From Pterois miles (taxonomy: Eukaryota; Chordata; Actinopteri; Perciformes; Scorpaenidae): a DNA stretch of 64,000 nucleotides. Shown piece by piece: positions 51,201 to 62,174 of the stretch; within the stretch, counting starts at the first letter, position 1; every line of letters begins with the position of its first letter. The notes below the pieces were generated by a model. It had not been told where the DNA came from, ran no database searches, and saw only the letters and a list, made by a program, of their open reading frames with translations. The stretch lies in NCBI GenBank assembly GCA_947000775.1, contig CAMQGK010000567.1, positions 20,986,001-21,050,000 of the forward strand, given 5' to 3'. The position numbers were made by a program, and so were the translations under genes.

Positions 51201-51350
51201 AATTCCTGGAGGATGGATTAGACGGCTGCCATCGGCTGCAATGATCTCAGCAGAAAGACAAACCACACAGAGAAAAGGAAATCAGAGGAATACCTTGGCT
51301 CCGATCTGGTTTCCGCACTGACCGGCTTGCAAATGCACAATTTCGCGCAT
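48293..51350 (-). CDS. tubb4a: Beta-tubulin, TUBB4A type (4 exons, complete)
   Basis: Beta-tubulin pairs with alpha-tubulin to build microtubules and binds exchangeable GTP. Exons 51294-51350, 50363-50471, 49833-49943, 48293-49350 (57, 109, 111, 1058 nt) give 444 residues, the exact family length and intron layout. Visible are the MREI start (target of tubulin mRNA autoregulation), QAGQCGNQIG, the tubulin signature GGGTGSGMG, and the acidic tail ATAEEGEFEEEGEEEVA. The tail matches TUBB4A (human ...EFEEEAEEEVA); TUBB4B has an extra Glu. TUBB4A is neural in mammals. CRB3 is also its near neighbour in human, which supports the assignment. Confidence 0.93.
50074..50325. mobile_element. Short MITE in tubb4a intron 2
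   Basis: Perfect 10-bp inverted ends TAGTGTTGTC and GACAACACTA enclose 252 bp of AT-rich, partly palindromic DNA (ATTGATATTGAATATTTG left; TTGAATATCAATATTTG right). No certain target duplication. Confidence 0.55.
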
Positions 51351-51627
51351 TTTTGGACGGATTGATAAACGAGGATGGTCGAGGAGAAGAGGTGAAGAGC
51401 AGAGATTCACCGGAGGATGATTCCTACAGTCGGTCGTCCGGGATTTGCTCGCAGCACCGCCTCTACAGAGCGTCTACTGGGCTGGACCGGTGGTGCAACT
51501 TGACGTCATCGCCATGGTAACCAAAGACCGGAGGAGAGAGGGAGGGGCCAAGGGATGTGGAAATGGCGGATAGGGCGCGAGCAGCTGCATCTGTCATCAA
51601 TAAGACCCTCATTATTCTCACCAACTG

Positions 51628-51628
<1 letters not shown>

Positions 51629-51706
<78 letters not shown>
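51629..51706. repeat. (CA)n microsatellite
   Basis: About 39 CA units, 0.3 kb upstream of the tubb4a start codon. Confidence 0.97.
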
Positions 51707-51708
<2 letters not shown>

Positions 51709-51879
51709 TGATGGGTCACTGAGGTCAGTCCACTGTAAAGCACCACGAGTTCATCACACATCATCAATCAGCCACAGCTGGAAAGGACAGCAACATATAA
51801 AATGTTTTATCTGAAGTGTGAGGACATCTGAGAGGTATCAAAATGATATTATCTTACCACCGCGTTATGAATGTCTCAG

Positions 51880-52470
51880 TGCCATACATAGTGCCAACAT
51901 ATGGAGGACAGGACCTGCCAAAATCTAAAATGAATTAATAATAAACAAATAAATGACTCGCTAAATGAATAAATATGTCATTAAATTCAGTGACAATAGC
52001 AGTAAAAGTAAATGTAGCCATTAATTAATCGCTAAAATTTTACATAAATTGCTATTTCTGTTTTAATACGATTTATCTATCTTGGTATTAATTCCCTTAT
52101 TTATTTACTCTTTGGTTTAATTATCCCTTTTACCTATTTATGTGTAATATTATTTATTCTATTTATTCTTATTAATTCATAAACATTACTTTTTGTATGT
52201 ATTTATTAATTCATTTATTTCTGCATTTTTAAATTATTTATGTAGTTTCTCCTTTGCATTTCACTGCTTATTTATTTCCCAAACCAATTAATTTCTGATT
52301 AATTGTTTAAAAATTATTAGTATTTTAATACATTTCTTTACCTATTTTTTATTTTTCTTTATTTTTGCATATGCTTTTATATGTATATATTTACTTGTAT
52401 TTATTTATTTATAAATGATTTTCCCTTTGCATTTCACCCTTTATTTATTTCCCCAAACACTGAGTGAGTG
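51880..52470. repeat. ATTTA-rich dispersed repeat
   Basis: A degenerate TTTATTTATT/AAATAAAT region with an internal duplication: 'ctttgcatttcac..cttatttatttcc' at about 52252 and 52429. It begins near 'tatggaggacaggacctgcc' (51900). The class is unknown. Confidence 0.5.
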
Positions 52471-53099
52471 AGGAGTAGGAACCTCCAGGCTGATGCTGCT
52501 GGGAAATGTGCCGTGCATCTCTCTGATTGAGCCTGGATCGGTGGTACATGCTGGACCGCTGGGCTCTCTGTCCTATGATGGAGAGTATGGGCTCGATGGC
52601 CTATCCGATGGTCAGGGTACCATTATCGCTGCATGGTGCATTTCCGGTGGCATTGAGTTGTTTGTTTATTTATTTACTGATTCATTTTTTATTTTGGCAG
52701 GTTCCATCCTCCATACAAACAGGGCAAAAAGATTGAAAAAGTGTGAGCTTTGCTTCCTTTAAAAATACCTTTAATTACAACAGCTTGCTTTGTTTTTATA
52801 ATCAAAATGGGACAATGGTTATGGTTACATAAGAGAAAGCTGAAGGGACGGGCAGATAAGGTCAGTCATGTGCTTCCAGTGAAAGAGGACAAAATCCAGT
52901 CCTTATTTCATGCAAAAATTTATTCAAAAGCTTATCTGAAGCTAATATGATGCTTCAGCTGTCCACCAAAGACAGAAAAAGAGAGGATATCTTAGAAAGG
53001 TACAGGCTATTTAGTACAAAATCTCATTTTTCTTTTACTATCCATGATTTGCAGATCAACGGAGAAACATTGTCCTTGAAAAACAAAAAAGTTGTGTTT

Positions 53100-53700
53100 T
53101 ACACTGTGGGCAACTCTAGGTCTTAAAAGTGAAGCCAATGCTGAAGTGACTTCAACCTGCATTCTTTCTAATAGCCAGCAGGGGGCGACTCTGGTTGCAA
53201 AAAGACATCTGATTGTACAGAAGTCTATGAGAAAATGAGTCTACCTCTCACTTGATTTATTACCTCAGTAACCATTGTAAACATGAGTTTATGGTCTCAA
53301 TCACTAGTTTCAAGTCTTCTTCAATACAACATGATGTTCATTTAGTAAATTATGGTCCCATTTAGAGTCAATTAGACCATAAAGCAGGGTGTGCTTTCGG
53401 GTGCGCCTTCCTTGTCATTGACAGGTCGCTACCACAATATTATCCATTCTGGTTGTTGTCCCTGTTTTCATCTTACAACTTTAACCCTTTCACAGTGTGC
53501 TTTCAGTTCATGAAAGTTGGTCACCTCAAAATGTTGTTTGGTTGCACTTAGTGCCACCCTCTTGTTACACGTCTGATTGCAAAAACCAAGATAGCGGCAG
53601 CCAAAATGTTGAAGTCGAGGCTTCAAAATAGTAGTCCACAAACAATGGGTGACGTCACAGTGACTATGTCCACTTTGCAGTCTATGGTTCTACGATACAC
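53100..53700 (+). repeat. Dispersed repeat, left member of an inverted pair
   Basis: Contains 'cttcaacctgcattctttct', 'agccagcagggggcgactct' and 'gaccataaagcaggg'. Reverse-complement matches occur at 58730-59215, on the other side of the TRIM gene. Confidence 0.65.
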
Positions 53701-54159
53701 TTGAACACTTTGTTGTGAACCTATCCTTTAAATATTTCGGTCAGTTTTTAATGTTTAAAAAGTTTAGTTTGCATCTATTAAACTGTAGGAGAGCCAACAC
53801 TGTATGTCAACAGGCCCACAAGGCAGACACTGTCGGGTTTTTACTCTCAGAGTCAAAGACACCTCAAATATTATATCTAAATACCATCACTTTCAATAAA
53901 ACCTGCACCAACATGTGTACACACAATGCCACTCCTCTTCAGAAAAAGTAGGCTTTCAGATCAGATGCTCACTGTGTTGTTTCATCTATTTTAAGCTGTC
54001 ACATATTTCACATTCTGCCTCTCTTGGACTGCAGTCTTTCAGAAAAGAAAAACCTCTGTGCTGTAACATATGAGCAAATGTTGACCTGCAGCATAAATGT
54101 TGTCAAGACAGACACTAATTATGAAACATACATGAATATTAGGCAGAAACAGTCACATA

Positions 54160-54519
54160 TAGGGATGCACCGATCCAACTTCTTCAGTCCTGATACCAAT
54201 AGTGACACCTGAGGTTTGGGTATCGGCTGATACAGAGTACTGATCTGATACCAGTGTTTAATTAATAGTCTGTATGTCTCATTGTGTTTTATAAGTACGG
54301 CAACACCAACATTGTTTTCCTAATTTTGTAAAAGAAAATGTAATAAATAAATACATATACAGTATATATACTAAAATTTTCTGTGTTATTAACATAAATT
54401 GTGCCTCAGCAACCTGGTAAAAAAAAAATCTTCAAAATAATCAGGAATTAAAGTTCAAGTGTAAACCGATCCAGCTATTTGAGTCAGTATTGACCAGATA
54501 TCTGATCGGTGCATCCCTT
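54160..54519. mobile_element. hAT-like MITE with perfect 8-bp target duplication
   Basis: Termini TAGGGATGCACCGATC and GATCGGTGCATCCCTT are inverted (one end base differs). The element is flanked by GTCACATA on both sides (54152-54159, 54520-54527). It is 360 bp with no coding frame and lies about 0.65 kb upstream of the TRIM gene. Confidence 0.82.
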
Positions 54520-55173
54520 GTCACATACTGTACTATGACAACCAATACGATCTATAACCTGTCTTATCTATTATGCAGTACATTAACAAGTTTTAATAAG
54601 TGACTTGTTGTTAGTACAGTAAAATCCTTTTTTCTTTTTGGGCTGGTTTAACCAGTCTGGGTCTGGCTAAAAGACGAACTGTGAACCCAGTTGTGCAACA
54701 ATGCTACAGTCACTACATTTACTGATATGTGGAACAAGTACAATGTCTTAACCCAACCATTTCCTGTTTAAATACCTACACCATGAATTAATAAGTAAAT
54801 ATGTTTGATAGTGTGCCTCCTCGGGTTGTTAACAACACTGAAACATTCATACATATCCTGAATGATGACATTCCAAACATGCAGTTACCAACCAACAATG
54901 AGCCAATGGGGCTTTACTTCCTGTTTCCCAGCACGGCTAAGTACAGTGTTGTTTCACAGTGCTGCATGATTTGAGTTACTCCCACTAAAGTCATGCACAG
55001 GAAAACCAAGATTTGCTACTTCATGTCAAGAACAATAGACAGGCTGTTAGTGTGCTCTGAGGCTTTCAGGAGACGAGTGTAACTGGGCGCGCTAAATTAT
55101 GTTATTAAGGACTTAAAACCAGAGGACTTTTGAAGTGTGGATTTCCTACATTGTACATGACAAGCTGCTGATC

Positions 55174-58100
55174 ATGTCACTCCCAGAGGAGGATCTCACA
55201 TGCCCGATATGCTGTGACATCTTTTCAGATCCGGTGTTGCTATCATGTAGCCACAGCTTCTGCAGGAGTTGTCTGAAGCGCTGCTGGGAAACGGGGTTAC
55301 GCGAGTGTCCGGTGTGCAGGAAAAAAGCCTCCAAGGCCAGTCCTCCCACCAATCTGGCTCTGAGGAACGTCTGTGAGGCTCTTGTGGAGGCCAGGAGGAG
55401 CTCAGTGCTGGAGGAGGAGAAGATGAACTGTCATCTGCACGGGGAGAAGCTAAAACTCTTCTGCTTGGTCGACAAGCAGCCCATCTGTGTGGTGTGTCAG
55501 TCGTCCAAACTGCACAAGGGTCACGACTGCTCGCCGATAGAAGAGGCAGTGCTGGACTGCAAGGTAAGGGGAATAAATATATCACTGCGTTTCTCAGCTG
55601 CTTTGTAAAAGCAACCTGGCGAACTAAACCTTACCCTGAAGTATTCAAGGTAACACCTAAAGGTAGAATGCTGTCCCACAAGTCTGTCCTGATTGTGATC
55701 CACACGGTTTTTCTTTCAGTGGTTATAAAAACACTGAAAATACTGAAACATTATCTGATCTCCAGGATGAACTTGCTTTATCCCTCAAGAACTTGCAAGA
55801 CAGAGTGGACAGCCTCAAAAGAATCCACATGACCTCTGCAGACATGTTGAAGTACATCAAGGTAACTGTGCAGAGATGTTTGGTTTTGAATAAATAAATC
55901 AGGTAAAAATTAGTCATGATTTGCTCCGTCAGAATCAGGTGCTGGACACACAGAGACTGATCAAGAGCCAGTTCGAGCAGCTCCACCAAGTCCTCTACGA
56001 AGAGGAGTCAGCCAGAATAGCGGCGGTGAAGAAGGAAGAAGAAGAGAAGATTGCAGGAGTGAAGGATAAGTTTAAAGAGCTTTCAGCAGAAGTACTGTCG
56101 CTCACGGAGACCATCTCAGTCATACAGGAGCAGCTGAAAGAAGAAGATATGATCCTGTTGAAGGTCTGTACACTCAAGTATTTAAAGGAGCAGTGTGTAA
56201 CATTTAGGGGGATCTATTGGCAGAAATGGAATATTAATAATCATGTTTTCTTTAGTGTATTATCACCTAAAAACAAGAATCATGTTTTCATTAGCTGAGA
56301 ATGAGCTGTTCATATCTACATAGGAAGTGGGTCCTCTTCACGGAGCCGTCCGCCATGTGTCTTCCGTAGCCCCGAACGGACAAACCATGGCGTTAACTAG
56401 CCTAACCTGTTTTTCCTGCTTAGGCCGGAGTCTGTAACGTTACTCGTTACAGAGTTAACCCCCATCACTCCACTTAACCGCCAGGAAACAAGACACGCAA
56501 AACCTCTTTTGGTCTTGAGGGGCTGCAGCATTTATTTCTGCACAAATGACAACTTCCACTCTCAGGGTTTCTGTTAGTGTATTGGAAACTTGGCGGCAAG
56601 ATGGACCTAAATGGACTCCCCAGTGGGCCTAAGCATCAGGGAATAATTGTTTAAACTAAAATGTGTTATACAAGCAGCAAACTAACTCAGCTCATACTAG
56701 GTGGTGTGCTCATGAGTGAGTCCATGTCCTTTCCACGCTTCCCATTCATTTTCAGTATAAGCTGCCGTGCAACACTTTCTGGTAGTGTGGCGGTGTGATT
56801 TGAAAAACAGACAGTCATGTCACTCACTCCTCATTTGCATAAAGTTGAGGTCTGGCCTACTATATGCAAATAACGGGCGTCTGGCACGAATCGTAACCTC
56901 TTGAAACTTTCAAAGTAATCACTGTCGATCTAAAATAAAGACAGATTCAGTAACTGCATCGCTTATTTCTCACACAAAAAGGTTTTCAGAAACACATTTC
57001 GGATGAAATATTTTTTGTAATATAAGAGAAGAAAGTTTCCAAATGAACTGCCATGTTGGTTCCAGTCCTCAAGTCCTCAAGTATTCAAGTAACATGCCAA
57101 GCTCCCATGTCTTGCTTGCCACAGTCTGTTTACTGAATTGGTTAGCCCCGAAGTTAGCCACAACTTCTGCTCAGGCTCACTTAAAGTGGGAGGTTAACCA
57201 GCGCTGTTGTCATTATTAAATGCTGCTCCTCTGTGTTTTTGCTCAACAACACCAATGGACTTCTCAGTCTTCTGCAACACTGCACACATTCACCGCCACT
57301 CTCTCTCTTGCTTCACCACTCACTTCCCACATATACAAACACTGACTCTGTGTACAGACTGCTATTCTCCAACTGACCTATGTTACTCTCAAAAGACCTC
57401 TAGATCGCACCATTCGTGTTTTTGCGTTTTCCAGTTGGTCACCGTAGTTCTCCTACATGCTTGGCACATGGTTGCAATCTGAAACCTCCCCGCTAGATGC
57501 AACCAGATCCTACATACTGCACCTTTAACAACTGCTCCAAAACTTAACATATTGACTGTGATTTTTACTGTTTTCCAGAATTTCAAAGACACCCAGGACA
57601 GGTAGGTCAACAAATTCATGGATTTACACTCTTTGTGTTGACTATGACATATTCTCTGGGTAAGACATCTGTTTTTAATCACAGAGAAAGAAGCCTAGCG
57701 TTCGGTTCAGACAACATGTCCGGGCTACTGATTGATGTGACCAAACATCTCTGCAACCTCAAGTATAAAGTCTGGGAGAAAATGCTGGACCATATTGATT
57801 ATAGTGAGTACACGAGATCGTCTTCAGGTTCAGAGGCCGAAAGAGTAGAAGTGTACAACCTTGTTTAATACATCAGTCTTTCTGCTGATATCCTGTCTTT
57901 CAGCTCCAGTGACTTTGGACCCAAACACAGCACACCCCTGCCTCATCCTGTCTGACGACCTCACTTCCCTCCACTACTCAAAGCAGCACAGCTGTTGCCC
58001 TGACAACCCAGAGCGCTTCCACATCAGCGCCGAAGCGGTAGGCATGACCGCGCTAGGCTCAGGAAGCCACCACTGGGTCGTGGAGACAGGAAATAATCAG

Positions 58101-58442
58101 GACTGGCTCCTGGGCGTGGCCTCTGTGTCTGTACCCAGGGACTCAGAGGTCTCTGCTCGGCCTGAGAACGGCTTCTGGACTTTGTGTTTCCGGGACGGAG
58201 AGTTCAGGGCAATGACCTCGCCGCCCACCCCGCTGACACTTACAAGAGCGCCTGAAAAAGTCAAAGTGCAGCTGGATTACAACAAAGGGAAGGTGTCTTT
58301 CTTTGACCCTGCTGACGACACACTCATTTATGAATTCACACACACATTCACAGAAACTTTACTTCCATATTTTTACACACAGAGCAGTCATCCATTGAGA
58401 ATAATGTCAGAAAAGGTACTTGTCACAATGTTACGTCAATAA
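55174..58442 (+). CDS. TRIM-family E3 ubiquitin ligase (RING-B-box-coiled coil-PRY/SPRY, 6 exons)
   Basis: Exons 55174-55563, 55766-55861, 55933-56163, 57579-57601, 57685-57803, 57904-58442 (390, 96, 231, 23, 119, 539 nt) show the classic TRIM layout with its tiny fourth exon and give 465 residues. The RING finger has Cys10, Cys13, Cys25, His27, Cys30, Cys33, Cys45, Cys48. The B-box 2 has Cys86, His89, Cys97, Asp100, Cys105, Cys108, His114, His117. Exons 2-5 form the coiled coil. From residue 287 a PRY-SPRY domain follows (TLDPNTAHPCLILSDDL, HHWVVETG, VQLDYNKGKVSFFD). It is predicted to be a cytosolic E3 ligase that recognises its target through SPRY. It resembles fish TRIM35/NF7-like proteins; no exact ortholog is claimed. 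An in-frame ATG also exists at 55135, but the start at MSLPEEDL fits the family. Confidence 0.9.
56182..57528 (+). mobile_element. TTAA-flanked non-autonomous transposon in TRIM intron 3
   Basis: It starts TTTAAAGGAGCAGTGTGTAAC and ends ATCCTACATACTGCACCTTTAA, so the ends are inverted (AGGWGCAGTRTGTA) and abut TTAA, as in piggyBac-type insertions. It is about 1.35 kb with no intact transposase; a frame at 57207-57482 is not recognisable. It nearly fills intron 3. Confidence 0.6.
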
Positions 58443-58729
58443 GAGGATTAAGGATTTATTAATTATTTAAGAAGATATGATCCCAATGTCCAAAACTTAA
58501 AACTTGGGATTATGGCTGTAATTTTAAATGTTAAAGAAGATTGATACCACTCACATGTCTGCACAGTAAACATGAAGCTACCGCTAGGTGGAGCCAGTCA
58601 GCTAAGCTTAATATGGCGTAAATACTGAAAACTAATTCTACATTGTGTGTTTAATCTGTACAAAGCGTTAAGTGCAAAACCTTCAAAAAGAGAGTTACTA
58701 TGGTCTCTTCTCATGATGACAGTAAATAC

Positions 58730-59215
58730 GATCCCATATGAAGGCACCATAAGAAGTGGACATAGTCCACGTGACATCGCCCATTGGCTTTTGGACTGCC
58801 ATTTGAAGCCCTGAAGCTCAGCACTTTGACTATTGCCATCTTGTTTTTTTGCAACCAGAAGTGACACGAGAGGGTACAGCTAAACTCCCAGACCGGACAA
58901 CGCCACGGTAGCAACCTTTCAATCACAAGGTAGCCACGCCCTAAAGCATCCCCTGTTTATGGTCTATTTGACGCTAAATGGAACCATAATTTACTAAATG
59001 AACGTGATGCTGTGTTGAAGAAGACTTGAAACTGGTGATTGAGACTATAAACTCCTGTTTACAGTGTTTACTGAGGTAATAGATCAACTGAAAAGTAGGC
59101 TCATTTACTCATAGACCTCTATACAGTCTGACTTCGTTTTGCAACCAGAGGAGTCGCCCCCTGCTGGCTGTTAGAAAGATTACAAGTTTAAAGCACTTCA
59201 GCATTGGCTTCACTT
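58730..59215 (-). repeat. Dispersed repeat, right member of an inverted pair
   Basis: Reverse-oriented relative of 53100-53700. Shared blocks include 'gactataaactcctgtttaca' (the inverse of 'gtaaacatgagtttatggtc') and 'gagtcgccccctgctggct'. Confidence 0.65.
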
Positions 59216-59280
59216 TTCAGATAGGGAGATGCCCACTGGCGGCATTAATCTCCTTATTAAGAGTCTTGTATGTTGTAGGC

Positions 59281-59527
59281 CACTGGTTCTCAACCAGTGG
59301 TCAGGGGACCCCCAGAAATCTTGGGAGTTATAGGGGGTCCCCAGAAAATGGGAAACAGTTTATCTCCACAACTATATTTGAGAACAACAAAAATTCTGGC
59401 CATAATCATATCGTACAACCAAAATCTTTTCAGATGGAGGTCCCTGACCAAAATCTTGTCCAATAGGGGGTCTGTGACCTAATGTGTATCAACCTTGGGA
59501 TGACACGAAAAAGGTTGAGAACCACTG
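59281..59527. mobile_element. hAT-like MITE (CAGTGGTTCTCAAC type)
   Basis: Inverted ends CACTGGTTCTCAAC and GTTGAGAACCACTG. Flanking direct repeats TTGTAGGC (59273-59280) and CTGTAGGC (59528-59535), 7 of 8 identical. It is 247 bp. This terminal motif is shared with many vertebrate hAT elements. Confidence 0.75.
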
Positions 59528-60187
59528 CTGTAGGCTACAGACTGTGAAGCCCCTGACCTTGTGGTGAACATCCAACTCAAACAAATACGCCCTTTCCCAA
59601 AATGCAGAACTATTCCTTTTACAGCAAAACTGATAATATACATTATATAAGTGGCTAAATATTCACTGCTCACTGTAGTGGAAGAGGGGAGGGTATCCAT
59701 ACTTGGGTTTTAGTGTGCTTTCTTTATTTTTTGTTCTTTTGAATTACCTGCGACTTACATCTGAATGAAGGATAACGCTGTGCAGGTATTCTGTGATTCC
59801 TCTATTAATGGTAACTATAATATGTTGGATTCAGATCATGGAGATGTTTCTAACCCATTCAGCACCACGCACTTTAAGAAATGCACATCACACATGGAGG
59901 GATTATTAATCTGTATAGTTCAGTTTATTGGTCTCTTTTGTACACATGATGGCGCCAAAGTCCAACAAATATTTTGAAGGATTTCATCACAGTGGAGATG
60001 ACTTTGAACACATAAACTTGTAGAAATGAATCTCCCTGAACATGATCAGTTTATGAAAACATGAAATTAAAATGTAGATTTTTACACTTGTTGACTCATT
60101 ATTGATGCTTATTTTTTAATTTTATAACTGTATCTTTTTTGAGGATAGCTTTCTAACAATCCCCACAAAAATCTATTCAGTTAAAAC

Positions 60188-61130
60188 CAGGACTGTCTGT
60201 CGATTAAAATATTAAAATATGATTAATTGGAAATTTAAAAAACAAAACAAAACAAGATCTGTCAAGTATTTAATACTCTTATCAACATGGGAGAGGGCAA
60301 ATGTGCTGCTTTAATCAAATGTACATATTAGGGCTGTTAACGCAACAATGCAAATTCATTTCAACACCATTAATTTAATCTTAATGTAACTTGTGATTTT
60401 AAGTTTTAACAGGCTCGGTTTTAAAGCTAGAAAACCTAATGAATCCATTGATACCAACCATGTCATACTAGCTCGTCGCAACGGAGGTTAAATAACACTC
60501 AACTTGCGCTGTCGTGGCCATTTTTAAAGGGGTCCCTTGACCTCTGACCTCAAGATATGTGAATGTAAATGGGTTCTGTGGGTACCCACGAGTCTCCCCT
60601 TTACAGACATGCCCACTTTATGATAATCACATGCAGTTTGGGGCAAGTCACAGTCAAGTCAGCACACTGACACACTGACAGCTGTTGTTACCTGTTGGGC
60701 TGCAGTTTGCCATGTTATGATTTGAGCATATTTTTTATGCAGCACCTGTGAGGGTTTCTGGACAATATTTGTAATTGTTGTGCATTGTTAATTGATCCAA
60801 AAATAAATATATACATACCTTTCCTTAAAGCAGTATATTTGCCCACTAACATGTAAATAAGAGTATTAATTAACTGTGATTAATTGTGATTAATCATGAT
60901 TAAATATTTTAACTGAATGACAGCCCTAGTATGTACTGTATATATTTATTAATGGAAATCAATTATGAACACAATACAATGACAAATATTGTCCAGAAAC
61001 CCTGTAAGATTGATGGAGGTCAGTCTGATTTTTAACAGATTAATTAAAAATTGCAAGTTGCATTGGTTTGATGAAGAAATTAGTGGTGTTAAAATGAATT
61101 TGCGTCATCACGTTAATTTGGACAGCCCTA
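60188..61130 (+). mobile_element. hAT-like MITE, host copy split by a second copy
   Basis: The left end is CAGGACTGTC and the right end GACAGCCCTA. Perfect 8-bp target duplication GTTAAAAC (60180-60187, 61131-61138). The outer element consists of 60188-60328 and 60929-61130 and is interrupted by a reverse-oriented member of the same family. Confidence 0.82.
60329..60928 (-). mobile_element. hAT-like MITE nested in a copy of itself
   Basis: 600 bp from TAGGGCTGTTAACG to ATGACAGCCCTA, in the opposite orientation to the host copy. The flanks GTACATAT (60321-60328) and GTATGTAC (60929-60936) agree at 5 of 8 positions with only transitions, as expected of an aged target duplication. Confidence 0.78.
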
Positions 61131-61143
61131 GTTAAAACACATA

Positions 61144-62023
61144 CATCGATCAGCTACAACATCATGACCACCTGGCTAATAGTGAGGAGGTCCAGCACAT
61201 CCCACAGACGCTTGATTGGACTGAATTCTGGAGGATTTGGAGGCCAAGTCAACACCTTGAACTCTTTGTTGTCTTCCTCAAACCATTCTTGAACCATATT
61301 TGTTAGTGTGCACACTGCCTCTGCCGGGTTGTCTTCTTCCCATAGTGCATCCCGGTCCCATGTCTTCCCCAGGTAAGCGACGCGCCCGCACCCGGCCATT
61401 CAAAATGAAAACATGATTCATCAGACCAGGCCACCTTCTTCCATTGCTCCGTGGTTCAGTTTTGATGCTTACTTGCCCATTGTAGGCGCTTTTGGTGCTG
61501 GACACGGATCAGCTTGGGCACCTTGACTGGTCTGCGGCTACACAACTTCATACGCAACCAACTGTGATGCACTGTGTGTTCTGACACTTTTCTATCAAAA
61601 CCAGCATTAACTTTTTCAGTAATTTGAGCTACAGTAGCTCTTCTAATAGATCAGACAGCATAGGCCAGCCTTTGCTCCCCATGTGCATCAATGGGCCTTG
61701 GCTGTTCATGACCCTGCCGGTTCACCGGTTTTCCTTCCCTGGACCACTTTTTGTAGGTCCTGACCACTGCAGACTGGGAACATCCCACAAGAGCTGCAGT
61801 TTTGGAGATGCTCTGACCCAGTCGTCTAGCCATCACTATTTGGCCCTTGTCAAGTCACTCACATCCTTACGCTTGCCCATTTTTTCTTCTTCAAACACAT
61901 CAGCTTCAGGGACAAAACCTACATACCCCACCTACTGCCAGGTGCTATTGTAATGAGATAATCAATTTAACTCACTTGACCTGTCAGTGGTCATAATGTT
62001 GTTAATGTTATGGCTGATCAGTG
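61144..62023 (-). pseudogene. Tc1-like transposon, internally deleted
   Basis: Inverted ends CGATCAGCTACAACATCATG (left) and TTAATGTTATGGCTGATCAG (right) abut TA dinucleotides (61142-61143, 62024-62025). On the minus strand the N-terminal helix-turn-helix reads LGQSISKTAALVGCSQSAVV and a C-terminal piece ends with SPIKRLWDVLD; much between is deleted or frameshifted. It is about 880 bp against roughly 1.6 kb for an intact Tc1-like element. It starts 5 bp after the hAT insertion ends. Confidence 0.75.
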
Positions 62024-62174
62024 TATTTGGAAAATAATCAGATAAGTAACACAAAATCATGAATTCACAGCTATATTGCATATTCACAGTATTCAGTGCC
62101 TTCTCGTGCAGCTTGTCTCTAGAGACAGATGCTAAACTGAGCATCCATTATGTTCAGTATGTATATTAGGTCTC

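Noticed and set aside
52493..52762. 89-codon plus-strand frame (MLLGNVPCISLIEPG...)
   Set aside because: It sits beside a dispersed ATTTA-rich repeat, has no recognised domain and has no splice partner.
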